Shown: positions 10,066 to 19,683 of the stretch, piece by piece | Layout: each line of letters starts with the position of its first letter | Position numbering within the stretch: the first letter of the stretch is position 1 | Assembly (NCBI GenBank): GCA_016630905.1 | Contig: WBMQ01000012.1 | Coordinates: forward strand, 434,001 to 498,000 | Length of the DNA stretch: 64,000 nucleotides | From: Capillidium heterosporum | Taxonomy: Eukaryota; Entomophthoromycota; Entomophthoromycetes; Entomophthorales; Capillidiaceae | Direction of reading: 5' to 3' | The notes under the pieces: generated by a model | Told to the model about the DNA's origin: nothing | What the model saw: only the letters and a program-made list of their open reading frames with translations | Databases searched by the model: none | Translations under genes and position numbers: made by a program

Positions 10066-11937
10066 ATGGAAAAAAACAGCTTGTCGTTAGTGCCCTGCGA
10101 TAGGTGTAGGGTCCAAAAGACGTACTGTGACAAAGAGCTCCCCAGCTGTGGAAGATGCCAGCATAGGGCTCAGGAATGTGCCTATACTTTTGTCTCCAAA
10201 AAACTCCCGACCAACAAACCAAAGAAACCAAGGCCTGTACCGTCCGATCCGACAGCGAGCAAAGAGATATTCAAAAGTATAACCTGTATCGACTTCCGAA
10301 GTACAGAGAAAGCTGCCACCTATGAGTCGAAAGTAAAACAAAAGCAGAGCGATCAGTCACCGAAAAAGAGAGTGGATATAGTGTTGGATGATAGGTCGTT
10401 AAATCTATGGAAGCCTAAAGTCAAAAGGTGTTCGATAAGGAGCGCAAGCCACCATTCTAAGCTGGCTCTAGAGTACATGAATGCCAAGTTTGGTCTGGTG
10501 CACATATTGTTTCGAAACTCCATAGTCGATACCAACAAAAAGGTTTTCGTCCTTACGACTGGGACTTTGGATTACTACGGGGAAAGTCCGGTAGGCAGGC
10601 TACTGACAATGTATATTGTCCACCACTCCAAGCCCAAAATTTTGAACGAGTTTATTGGGAATGAGAAGCCAAAATCCTCTGCTATACTTCTCCCTACCAC
10701 AAAACTAATTGATATTCAAAGCTTACAGGACAAATTCAATGCTGTTGCCATAGTAAGCCGATGTATCGCAGCTTATTTTCAGCACTATCACTCTCAGATG
10801 CCAGTGGTTAACAAACGTGCAGTAGTTAAAAACTTTGAAAGCCAACCCCAAGCGCTACAGAGTATTATTCTTTCCATCGGATCCACATTTATACTGGAGA
10901 TGACGGACGATATACGTGACTACTTTAGCGACGTCGCAGTCAAAGCGTTCAAAGACTGCTACCTAGACTGTACTTTAGACAGCATCAGCACGCTAATTCT
11001 GATGTCCAACTTCCAACACAGTCCCAAGGACTTCTCCAAAGGGTTCTTTAGACTTGGCCAAGCCATCCGAATCAGCTACGCTTTAGGCTTAGATAAGGAT
11101 CCACCGCTTGGAATAAACTCCGAAACCGCTGAACTTCGCAATCGGATCTGGTGGTGGCTACACATAAAGGACAAACTCTTCGGGTTCGCGGTCAACAAGC
11201 CTTTCACCCACGACTTTAGGTACAGTACTCGTCCACCTCCCAGGTATAGCACGATGGATTGTTCCAAGGACGACGATGCAGAGTATAGGTTCGCAATGCA
11301 GTGCTCCTGCCTGTACACCCAGCTGCTCGGCGAGCTGTGCCACTTTATCAATCTCATGGCTGTCAAGTTTGATTTTGCAACGCACATCCCCGACTACAAA
11401 GTAAAGGATATCAACAGTCTGGCCCGTGCTACCGGCCAGCACATCAAACTGTGGGAGCAGAAGATGTTCACCCAGTTCAATGAGCTCGTAGGTGGCAACG
11501 GAGGTTGGGCTGAGCAGGCAGCTCTACCCTTCACCTTCACCTTGAAGCTGACTATGAACTCAGCCCTACTTCAGCTCTACCAGACGTTTTCCAAGGTCAG
11601 CGACCAAGCCATCGCCTCCTATTTTACAAAGGAGGCTGGTAAGGTGGCGGATAGTACTATAGAGGTTTCAGTAAAGATGGGTAATGCCTTCTTCATCTCG
11701 GGGTTCTCCTACAAGTTCTACTCCCTCTGCATGGCAAGCCTCTACCAGGTTCGAAATGCTACTTTGGAGAATAAATACCTGGCTGCCAAGTCCATTGCAA
11801 ATCTGAAGTTGGCTTTGCAGATCCTTCAGGTGAACAAAGCTTACAGCGGTTTGGCGGCCGAGTACTGGCGCATGGCCATGCTTATGGTGAAGGCGGAGAA
11901 TTTGGATCTGGGGGATGGGTTCTACAATATAAACTAG
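10066..11937 (+). CDS. Zn(II)2Cys6 fungal transcription factor TF4 (B-type), left copy
   Basis: Predicted nuclear regulator, 623 aa, intronless, with a start in strong context (CCACCATGG). The zinc cluster CDRCRVQKTYC begins at residue 11 (second half CGRCQHRAQEC); the linker has TCIDF and a basic segment, then a DRSLNLWKPK motif; WWW is at 362-364; the tail is KAENLDLGDGFYNIN. Its nearest relatives are TF2 and TF6 at the N-terminus. It differs from the right-arm copy at one residue only (HIPDYK here, HISDYK there), far fewer than TF1 or TF3, which points to recent homogenisation of this part of the arms. Confidence 0.93.
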   Translation: MEKNSLSLVPCDRCRVQKTYCDKELPSCGRCQHRAQECAYTFVSKKLPTNKPKKPRPVPSDPTASKEIFKSITCIDFRSTEKAATYESKVKQKQSDQSPKKRVDIVLDDRSLNLWKPKVKRCSIRSASHHSKLALEYMNAKFGLVHILFRNSIVDTNKKVFVLTTGTLDYYGESPVGRLLTMYIVHHSKPKILNEFIGNEKPKSSAILLPTTKLIDIQSLQDKFNAVAIVSRCIAAYFQHYHSQMPVVNKRAVVKNFESQPQALQSIILSIGSTFILEMTDDIRDYFSDVAVKAFKDCYLDCTLDSISTLILMSNFQHSPKDFSKGFFRLGQAIRISYALGLDKDPPLGINSETAELRNRIWWWLHIKDKLFGFAVNKPFTHDFRYSTRPPPRYSTMDCSKDDDAEYRFAMQCSCLYTQLLGELCHFINLMAVKFDFATHIPDYKVKDINSLARATGQHIKLWEQKMFTQFNELVGGNGGWAEQAALPFTFTLKLTMNSALLQLYQTFSKVSDQAIASYFTKEAGKVADSTIEVSVKMGNAFFISGFSYKFYSLCMASLYQVRNATLENKYLAAKSIANLKLALQILQVNKAYSGLAAEYWRMAMLMVKAENLDLGDGFYNIN

Positions 11938-12847
11938 CTATATATAGGTCTATGTATTCCAAAAACCCATTTAAGCTATATTGATTTGTAGTGTTATCAT
12001 TTAACATATCGCTATACCAATTTCCAAATTCTCTAATAATGCACGTATACCTTTGGTTTATAAAAACGATCCTTGCCATTGTCAATATGTATAGTAAATC
12101 TAAAAGGCATACTTAAAGAAGCCTATGCCTACTTGTGGATACACTTCATCCGGAATTTTCCTAAACTACATTGATAGAAGTTATACTGTCGAGACTGTCT
12201 TTTTGTTGCAAGTTCTTATTTCCTTATTAATTTGTCAATAAAGCATTTTCATACAACTACCTTTTAGATTTAAATAAAAATATCAACCAAATTTTGGACT
12301 ACATTCCCAGCAGCTATGTAGTAGAAATATTAAAAGCACAACTATAAAGTAGAATATGATTTAAAAGAAACAGCACTATTATCACAAAGCATTATGTTTA
12401 TAAAATATCTACCGGGTATATGGACTAACAATGTATCACTATCAAACACTTGGAGCTGTTTAAATAATCTCTACATGGCCGGTTATATGCTCTTGCATTT
12501 GCCTGTTTGATGGAATCTACAAAAATAAATAATTTAGTAAGCCATTTACCGTTAGTAGAAATACCATTAATGTCATCAAATAAAAGTCAAATCTAATTCA
12601 TTCCACTAGCCAGTAACAATTGCATTCTAACTAGAAAGGAAAATACCAACCTACATTTAACTATACTGCTGAACTTGAGTCTATATCACATTAGATTGGA
12701 ATGAATAGTTGATGTGGATCTCTGAATGGAGTTTGGGCCTTTCAACTGCCACCGATTGGTCACTTGATTGAACATCGAAGTTGGAGTTGGAAAGTAGAAA
12801 TGGAGTTGAAGATGAATGAAGTTTAACTAAATAAAAAGAAAAGGGCC

Positions 12848-12948
12848 GCAAATTTATTACAAACAAGTTTACCTCGTACAATATTCAGACATGCTATCCT
12901 TACGGTATGTTAGTAGCTTCTTGTACTCATTTGTTTGTTACGGCTGCT
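12848..12948. other. Conserved non-coding block downstream of TF4 (left)
   Basis: Partner of 6331-6430. The core ATTCAGACATGCTAT and ACGGTATGTTAGTAGC are retained while flanks differ. Function unknown; see the TF2 copy. Confidence 0.5.
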
Positions 12949-13911
12949 TCAAGCTAAGGTTGCTAATTTTTAAATTTAGGAGCTTTGGGTTGCTTTAAAT
13001 AGATGCTTGTAGAGGTATCATGTAAACTTGCTGCCAAGACGAATAAGCCCTTTGCTTATAAGTCTAAACATGTAGAAGAATAAATCACTAAATAATGTAT
13101 GTAGAAAAAGCACCTCTGCCGCTTCAGCTTAAAAAGCTCTATTCGATGTCACTTATCAGATAAAAATTGGTGTTGAAGGATTGCTTAATCTTAAACTTAA
13201 AAATGCATTTAGTAACCCTCAACGTCAGATAGGTTGATTTATTAGTTGGACTTTGGTACCCATGGTTCTGTTCTATCCATTTCGGTCAAGCTTATCAAGC
13301 TAAAACTAAAGGTGCTGAGGTTTAGTTCAAGCTAAAGTGGCAGGAAAGCCAATTGAAATTGGATGGATTTAATTGCCCATTATCTCAATAAAAATCGGTA
13401 GAATAGGTTTGAGCACATTTTATTAGGTTCGTATATCAAATTAATAGGCTCGTATAAAATGAAGCTTGGCTAAATACTTTATCAAATGCAATTTGAATTT
13501 GAATGTTGCTAGCATAAGTCTTATTTATATCTCTATACAAGCCAGGTTCATTGATAGCGAACCTTTCCTGTTTTCTGAGCACTTTTAGCTGAAAATACCA
13601 CTTTGAAACCTACTCTTCTCTTCAAATCCAAATCGACGATGGATAAGTTATACTGCCCACTATCAGCATAGCTTATTTCAATTAACAGACATCAATCTAT
13701 ATTTAGCTCGGATGAATGCGTCACAAATCCAACACGGCGAAACCAAAACGAAGTGTAAAGATAGATCAGCTGAAGCTGGGATTCAGTAGATAGTTTCTCA
13801 AAATATCCGCAGACCTAGACGTAAAGTGCCATTATTCCAATTAATTGACAAGCTAAATATGCCTTCTCTACTGCTACAGTAGGTCCATATCACCTATGGA
13901 TTTAGAGTATG

Positions 13912-13920
13912 TATAAAATA
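13912..13920 (+). promoter_or_regulatory. TATA box of trypsin-like protease gene (left)
   Basis: TATAAAATA starting 56 bp upstream of the ATG at 13968. It belongs to the set of TATA boxes 43-75 bp before the start codon of the secreted-protein genes in this window. Confidence 0.6.
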
Positions 13921-13967
13921 GAAAGCACTCTTAGCCCAATCCTTAAAAATACTGGGCCTTATTGACA

Positions 13968-14786
13968 ATGAATTCGCTCCTACTAATTTTAACTCTGCTA
14001 CCGACGATTATCCAATGCCAACGTAGAGTTGTTAACGGCAACACAACCTTGCCTTTTCAGTACAGGTTCATGGTGTCCTTACAGACGCCAGAAGGAAGCT
14101 TCTGTGGAGGTTCTTTGCTGGATAGAGAAACCATATTGACGGCCGGGCACTGTGTAAACAAGCTGGAGGGGGTACAAGCATCCATCCACCGGCATAACTT
14201 GAAGAAGGGTGATGGCGAGGAAGAGGGGATCACTATACCTGTTAAGAAGATGATTCGACATCCAAAGTACAAAGTCAGCCTTGAAACGGGGGAGGTATCG
14301 AGCGACCTAGCTATATTTAAGTTGGCCAACCCTATACCCAAGCATATCGAAGTCGCCTTCATAAATATCGCTAACAAAGCTGGCTATGAGAAGGAAGGCA
14401 CTGAACTTAGCTTGGCAGGCTGGGGGACTTACAAGTTGAATAGTGACGCCAAGAGCAATCTCCTATTGACCGCGAATTTTACCATTAGCAACTTTGCTCA
14501 ATGTAATGAAAAGTACAAGAGCCAGTTGACAAAGAAAGCCCAGATATGTGCAATCAACAGCATAAAGGGTCAAGATGGATGTCATGGAGATAGTGGTGGT
14601 CCTCTCTTTTTTAAAAAAGACAATAAAAGCTTTGTACAGGTTGGTGTCACTTCGTTCGGCCAGGAGGACTGTGATTCCAGTAAGGGATTCCCGTCCGTGT
14701 ATACCTCTGTGTACCACTACCGTAAGTGGATTAACAAGCACCTACGCAGTAGGAATAGGATTGCAAGGTTGTTGTTTAAGAGTTAG
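13968..14786 (+). CDS. Secreted trypsin-like serine protease (S1 family), left copy
   Basis: Predicted extracellular endopeptidase cutting after Lys/Arg, 272 aa. The start is taken at ATG 13968; an earlier TTG at 13962 is not a credible eukaryotic start. A hydrophobic signal peptide covers residues 1-17, then a short propeptide ending RR before the new N-terminus VVNG (R20/V21), as in trypsin zymogens. The catalytic triad is visible: H61 in TAGHC, D113 in SSDLAIFKL and S209 in GDSGGP. D203, six residues before the Ser, is the trypsin specificity-pocket Asp. Cys pairs expected for S1 are present (C46-C62, C179-C194, C205 with the Cys of QEDC). A basic C-terminal tail follows KWINKHL. The right-arm copy is identical in protein. 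AATAAA lies shortly after the stop. A role in digesting host or food protein is inference. Confidence 0.95.
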   Translation: MNSLLLILTLLPTIIQCQRRVVNGNTTLPFQYRFMVSLQTPEGSFCGGSLLDRETILTAGHCVNKLEGVQASIHRHNLKKGDGEEEGITIPVKKMIRHPKYKVSLETGEVSSDLAIFKLANPIPKHIEVAFINIANKAGYEKEGTELSLAGWGTYKLNSDAKSNLLLTANFTISNFAQCNEKYKSQLTKKAQICAINSIKGQDGCHGDSGGPLFFKKDNKSFVQVGVTSFGQEDCDSSKGFPSVYTSVYHYRKWINKHLRSRNRIARLLFKS

Positions 14787-15806
14787 ATACGGGATCAAAT
14801 ATATTTGTAAATAAATATAGCAAATTTTTAGTCATCCTTTTATTCTTTGTCAAAACCGCTGGTGATAACGCCATTATTTCAATATTCTGTACCATTCTTA
14901 TATGCTACTCTCATTGATAAGCACTATGCTGCTTTAAACCTTCCATTGTCAAATATAGATATATAAATTAGAAAGTGGGGACTTTGGAGTCTTTAAAGTT
15001 GATTTGTACATAAGATTATTGGTTGGTTAACAAGCTGTTCAGTTAGAAACGGTCAGAATGGTCAATTGATATACGAGCTACCTCATTTTTTATAAAAGCC
15101 ATATTTTAAAACTACCAACTGTGTTCTCTTGAACCATAGGTTCCCAACGTGTTTAGTTTCATAGGTCTCTAAGTTACAAAGTAACACCTAGAGCTTCAAG
15201 GAACAAAGTATACTCTATCAAAGTATTTGAGGGTTTATACAGGGGTGCCTTGTTGGGGATAGTAGTCATCTATGTCAGTTGTAAAAGCAATATTGGATGG
15301 AGGGGTTGTGGGAAACTTAAAGACGGTCCTAGAAAAAAGGTTTACGAAAATGGTATATCAGGGGAAGCTATATTCTCAAGGTTGGTCTGCTTTTCAACAG
15401 TATCAAACTATATAAGACGGTTTATGTTATGTAGATACCTTATAAGGCAAAAGCACAAGTCCGCTCATCAGTAAATATGAAACACCTACTAATCTTCGAG
15501 TGTTACCACGGTCACTTCAGTATGGTGGAGTAGCTATAACCAATAGATCCAAAGTAATGGCTTTGCTGGGCAAAAATAGCTCTCGGGGGGACTCCAACCC
15601 AATAAAATATTTTCCCAAGACATATTGTTCCGACTAATGAGAAAGTTTAGTCCACAATCAAAAATCGGCGAAACTTCTGAAATACTCAAAAAATGGCCGT
15701 AACTCAATATATAGCTATTCCTACGTATGCGATATTAAGCCATAACTATTCACATATATAAGGAGGCGAAAATAGGCTCTCAAAATTATAAAGCAAAAGC
15801 ATCTCA
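14787..15806. other. Intergenic region trypsin-tyrosinase
   Basis: 1.0 kb. The ORF at 15250-15474 starts with a non-ATG codon and has no recognisable domain; not accepted. A small cluster of arm-to-arm differences, including an indel, lies near 15106-15115. Confidence 0.55.
15755..15761 (+). promoter_or_regulatory. TATA box of tyrosinase gene (left)
   Basis: TATATAA starting 52 bp before the ATG at 15807. Confidence 0.6.
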
Positions 15807-17000
15807 ATGAAAGTCTGTATCCCATTTATAATTAGTCTTATCTTTACATCCAACCAAGTAGTTTCCCAGGCCCACAGATGCCCCAATGGTATTCAAACTC
15901 GCAAGAACATCGAAAGTCTCAGCTCTAATGAACTCAAACGTTACTTTGACGCCATCCACAAGCTAAATACAGGTCCAACCAGCTTCTGGAGTCGCCAAAC
16001 TGCCAAGCATATAGCGTTCAAAGACAACATCCACAAAAGCTCAACCAGCGGAGAAGGCCGAGACATATTTCTAATCTGGCACCGGGTCTTCCTACGTGAA
16101 ATGGAATTGGAGCTGCAGAAGATCGACCCCTCCGTCACCATCCCTTACTGGGATTGGTCGGCCAAACCCAAGTCAGGCCAAAGTTCCAAGGTGCTGTCTG
16201 ACACCCATTTCGGTGGTAACGGTTTCTTACCCGACTTCTGTGTACGTGACGGTGCCTTTAAGAACTTCAAGGTCTACACTACTGAAGCAAGAGAAAGGAC
16301 TAACGAGTGCTTAAAACGTGCCAACTTTACCAAGGTAGATGCCGTCAGCGACGAAGTCATTGCGTCCCAGTTCCTCAAGGCTAAAACTATTGATGAGTTC
16401 AAGCGGATTGAGTTTGCGCCTCATGCTACACCCCACAACAGCGTAGGTCAGTTTATGGGATCACATGGTTCTCCAGCAGACCCATTGTTCTACTCCCATC
16501 ACGCTTTCATCGATAAACTGTGGTACGACTGGCAGCGTATCCACCCCAAAGTTGCTAGGCAGTACGGTATGAGTCACCGTAGACATATTGGTTACGGTTA
16601 CGACTACGTTAAAGTTGGTGACGCCTTGATCGTCGAAACTATGTGCTACAACTACCCCCAAGAGAACTTTCAGTGGAAGGCCGAACCTCTACCTACTCGA
16701 TTGCGCTTGGCACCTTCCGTCTTACACCCTAAAGTTGAACCTTACCAGGCACCTCAAAACTTGACCTCCAAAGAGTTGCAAAAGTTCGATAAGGATTATG
16801 TGACTAAGGGGACCTTGGAGCTGCCCAAAAAGTTGCGATCCAAGTTTGATTTCAAACCTATAAATGAACCTATCCCAGTAGAGTTTATCAAGAAGATGGG
16901 CTATGATGTCGCTGAGTTCCGTAAGGAGGAACGTAGGCTGGCCAAAGCTCAGGATGCTTTCAACAGAATCCGTTTAGGGGATAGTGATTTGCAAGGGTAA
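15807..17000 (+). CDS. Secreted tyrosinase-type type-3 copper oxidase, left copy
   Basis: Predicted secreted copper oxidase acting on phenols/catechols (melanin or cuticle chemistry), 397 aa. The signal peptide is about residues 1-21, cut before AHRC. The CuA region has WHR at 91-93 followed by FLREMELELQKIDP and TIPYWDWS. H68 and H76 lie upstream, but the residue nine before H92, where most tyrosinases have the second CuA histidine, is E83. CuB looks complete: H206-x3-H210 (PHATPHN) and HHAFID at 231-236, with GSPADPLFYS before it. Loss or shift of a CuA ligand could alter activity; H68 and H76 might compensate. AATAAATAAA follows the stop. Three residues differ in the right copy (Y/H, T/A, P/S). 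A pseudogene paralogue lies 1.5 kb downstream. Confidence 0.92.
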   Translation: MKVCIPFIISLIFTSNQVVSQAHRCPNGIQTRKNIESLSSNELKRYFDAIHKLNTGPTSFWSRQTAKHIAFKDNIHKSSTSGEGRDIFLIWHRVFLREMELELQKIDPSVTIPYWDWSAKPKSGQSSKVLSDTHFGGNGFLPDFCVRDGAFKNFKVYTTEARERTNECLKRANFTKVDAVSDEVIASQFLKAKTIDEFKRIEFAPHATPHNSVGQFMGSHGSPADPLFYSHHAFIDKLWYDWQRIHPKVARQYGMSHRRHIGYGYDYVKVGDALIVETMCYNYPQENFQWKAEPLPTRLRLAPSVLHPKVEPYQAPQNLTSKELQKFDKDYVTKGTLELPKKLRSKFDFKPINEPIPVEFIKKMGYDVAEFRKEERRLAKAQDAFNRIRLGDSDLQG

Positions 17001-18510
17001 CTGAAGTTGGAGCAATAGATGTACATACACTCTGAAATAAATAAATACTAGCTACTTTTATAAATTTAATGTGGCTTCCTAGATACTAAAACTTTCCTAG
17101 GCTAAGAAAGGAATTTTAATATTCAAATCGATGGCTTGGTAAGTAAGCCCCAAGCTATCGTCACTTTAACTTCTAGGCTGATGTAATGGATGGTAATGGT
17201 ACTGATTTTATGCAATACCTTAAGTTAAAGGTAGAGCACAAACTAAACTTAGCAGCTCTTGTTCAAGGATGGCTTCGCTTTATAAGGTATCACCGATAAT
17301 AAGATACTATATCCTTTTCACACTTTAAGGATTAGATTGATACAAATATTACTTAATACCTGTGCAGCTATATGTCTAAACAGCAGTGCTATTGTATACA
17401 TTTGGTTGGAAGTTTTGAAAATGTTGGTATGTAGGATCTGCCAAACTTGAGCAAAACTTCTTTGATATAAATTCAATAGTGCAGCAAAGTTTATTAAAGT
17501 TCTAGTAAGGCTATTTAGTGCTATAAACCAATAGTCTTTAATCTTTGAGTCCTTGCTCACAGCATGTGGACATACCCACAGAGCTAGCCACTGATTTAAA
17601 CATAATTTATTTTGATAAATAGAATGGATGAGATTGGCTTGGTAGAGAATTAACCTCTGTAGGAACTAGCTGCGACCAATAAATTTGAGGCGAGAATGTG
17701 GCTGAAAGAAACAGAAGTTGATGCAAGAAGCTCGGTACTTATAAAAGCAGGTTTAACTCGGACCAAATTGTATTGTAGGTGGAGGACTGAATTCGAGAAA
17801 TTGTCAAAGAAAGGCTCCAATGTGGGTAACTGAGTATTTGGATACAGGAAATACGCTGCATTGGTTAGTTTAATGGTTGAGACGATTTATCGATGATTTA
17901 TACTTGGATTTAATTCACATCAGTTCGAATACCTTAGGAAAATTGAAAAGCGAGGGCTATCTCAAGTTTATAATGTATCTACAGTTTAGGAGTAGGGATG
18001 TTAAATGGGTATATAGCTTCCTATACAAGCTTTTATAGCCACTAAATTTGAAGTTTATTTAACCTGCATCTATATAGTCTTTATAAAGCACTTGCTTTTG
18101 CCCTACAACTGTAACGAATAGCCTATATCGAGCTCATTTCTGCCAAGGAATTAGCACGATATGGGAATGATATAGTAAGATTAAACAAATATGGATACCC
18201 ATGGCTATTAAAGCAACCTATATAGCTACCATGAAAATTAATTGAATTAGTCCGAAAATCCATCAATGGAAAGTTGGTAGTTTCCGCCAGACCGTTTTTC
18301 AGTCATAATTTCACCCCAACAAGCTCCCATGACATGAAGGTTTGTTTCAAACAAGCTTTGCCTACTTATGTCCGTTGTGATTGGTATTCAGGAAGTAGTA
18401 ACCCCATTTAGCATCATTGAGGAACTGCTACTATGGAAATCGAGTTGTAATATTCATATATGAACATGATCAAAAGAACTCTGGTAAAACTACAAGTAAA
18501 ATCAACTTCG
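17001..18510. other. Intergenic region tyrosinase-tyrosinase pseudogene
   Basis: 1.5 kb with nothing recognisable. The minus ORF at 17318-17560 needs a GTG start and is rejected. Confidence 0.55.
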
Positions 18511-19683
18511 ATGAAAATCACCATCCCTTTATCGTCAATCTACTCTTATCGTTGAACCAAGCAATTTCCCGAACCAGAAACTGTCCTAAAGACATCCAAA
18601 CTTAAAAAATCGAGTCTTTTGCCTCATCCAAGAATAAGCGCTACTTCGACACCATCCACCAGCTAAACAGGGAAGCTGATGATATCTAGACCTGACAGAC
18701 CGCCAAATATCTGAGGGGTAAGAATTAGATTCACAGAGCGGATGCTGATAAGGAGAGATGCAATATCTTCTTAGTTTGACATAGATAGTTTTTACAAGAG
18801 ATGCTGTTCAAGTTGCAAATGAAGAATCTCCCCATCATCATTCCTTACTGGGATTCTTCCCCTCAATATAAACCGGGCCAGAAGTTCAAGGTACTTACTG
18901 ATGCCACCTTTGCCAGTATTCATTCTCTACCCCACTGCTACGTAGGTTATAATGTCCCCAAATATTTTAGAGCTTTAATAACAAAAGCCAAGAGTAGAAC
19001 TGACGAGTTCTTCAAGCACTCCAGTTTTACCAAAGTACTGGCATTCCAATTCCTCAAGGCTAAAGCTATTAGCAAATTCAAGCGGATTGAATTTGCACCC
19101 CACGCTAAACTCCACAGCAGCGTAGGTTGGTTTATAGGATCGCATAGTTCCCCAGCCGATGCATTATTCTACACTCACCACGCTTTCATCGACAAACTTT
19201 GATAAGACTGGCAAAATATCCACTTCATCGCTCAAAACTATACCATAGATCCTAACAAGCCTATTGGTTGCAAGTATGGAAATATCAAGATAGGTGATAC
19301 TTTGATACCCGAGACTATGTGCTACAACTACATCCAAAATAACTTTCAGCAGGAAGAGAATTCCCTTGGACCCTGGTTTCGTATGGAACCTTTCCATCTG
19401 CACTCTGAGGCCGAACTCTACTCCACACCTCACAATTTGATTTTGGGGAGTTGAAATCCAACTTTGATATGCAGTCAAGGGAGTCTTGCAGCTTTCTGTC
19501 AGGTTGCAATGCTAATTCTATTTCCTCCTTATCAATCAACCGATCATCACCAAAAGAATTGGGAAGATGGGATACGATATTGAACAGTTCCGTATAGAGG
19601 AGTGTTTGTTGGCTTTGACCCGAGATGCCTTCAATAGAGTTATATTTGGTGCTTCTAGGCATCAAACCTGCAAGTGCGTGTAG
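18511..19683 (+). pseudogene. Decayed tyrosinase paralogue, left copy
   Basis: Remnant of a second tyrosinase colinear with the intact gene from ATG (MKITIP for MKVCIP) to the end (KMGYDIEQFR... DAFNRV). There is a frameshift within the signal peptide and at least eight in-frame stops: after DIQT, two where the intact gene has TSFWSR, one before IHRA, at the Trp of the WHR motif, two codons after that stop, and TGA-TAA after HHAFIDKL. Several stops stand where the intact protein has Trp, as expected from TGG to TGA/TAG. CuB landmarks (FAPHAKLH, SSPADALFYTHHAFIDKL) are still readable. An open stretch at 18801-19202 is only a fragment. The same lesions occur in the right-arm copy, so decay preceded the palindromic duplication. 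Confidence 0.9.

Larger units (their letters stand above)
7400..13605 (+). repeat. Tandem duplication unit 2 (TF3-TF4 and flanks)
   Basis: Second, diverged copy of the A-B transcription factor unit (see 1-7065). Upstream sequence of TF3 also resembles that of TF1: ACTTTGGAAGAGCTG near 7485 against ATTTCGGAAGAGTTG near 138. Edges are approximate. The mirrored copy is at about 45406-51611. Confidence 0.72.
11938..13967. other. Intergenic region TF4-trypsin
   Basis: 2.0 kb without a supported gene. It includes the second conserved non-coding block (12848-12948) and, at its end, the protease TATA box. Confidence 0.6.

Noticed and set aside
13962-13967. Upstream TTG start giving two extra residues to the protease
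   Set aside because: The next in-frame ATG at 13968 directly precedes a normal signal peptide; TTG starts are not expected in a nuclear fungal gene.
15250-15474. 74-aa ORF between protease and tyrosinase (mirror 43535-43759)
   Set aside because: Non-ATG start, no domain or signal peptide, no TATA box; its presence in both arms reflects the duplication only.
17318-17560. 80-aa ORF on the minus strand (mirror 41450-41692)
   Set aside because: Requires a GTG start and has AT-rich low-information composition.
18801-19202. 133-aa ORF taken as a separate short tyrosinase
   Set aside because: It is the longest open fragment of a longer pseudogene whose homology continues on both sides through stops.
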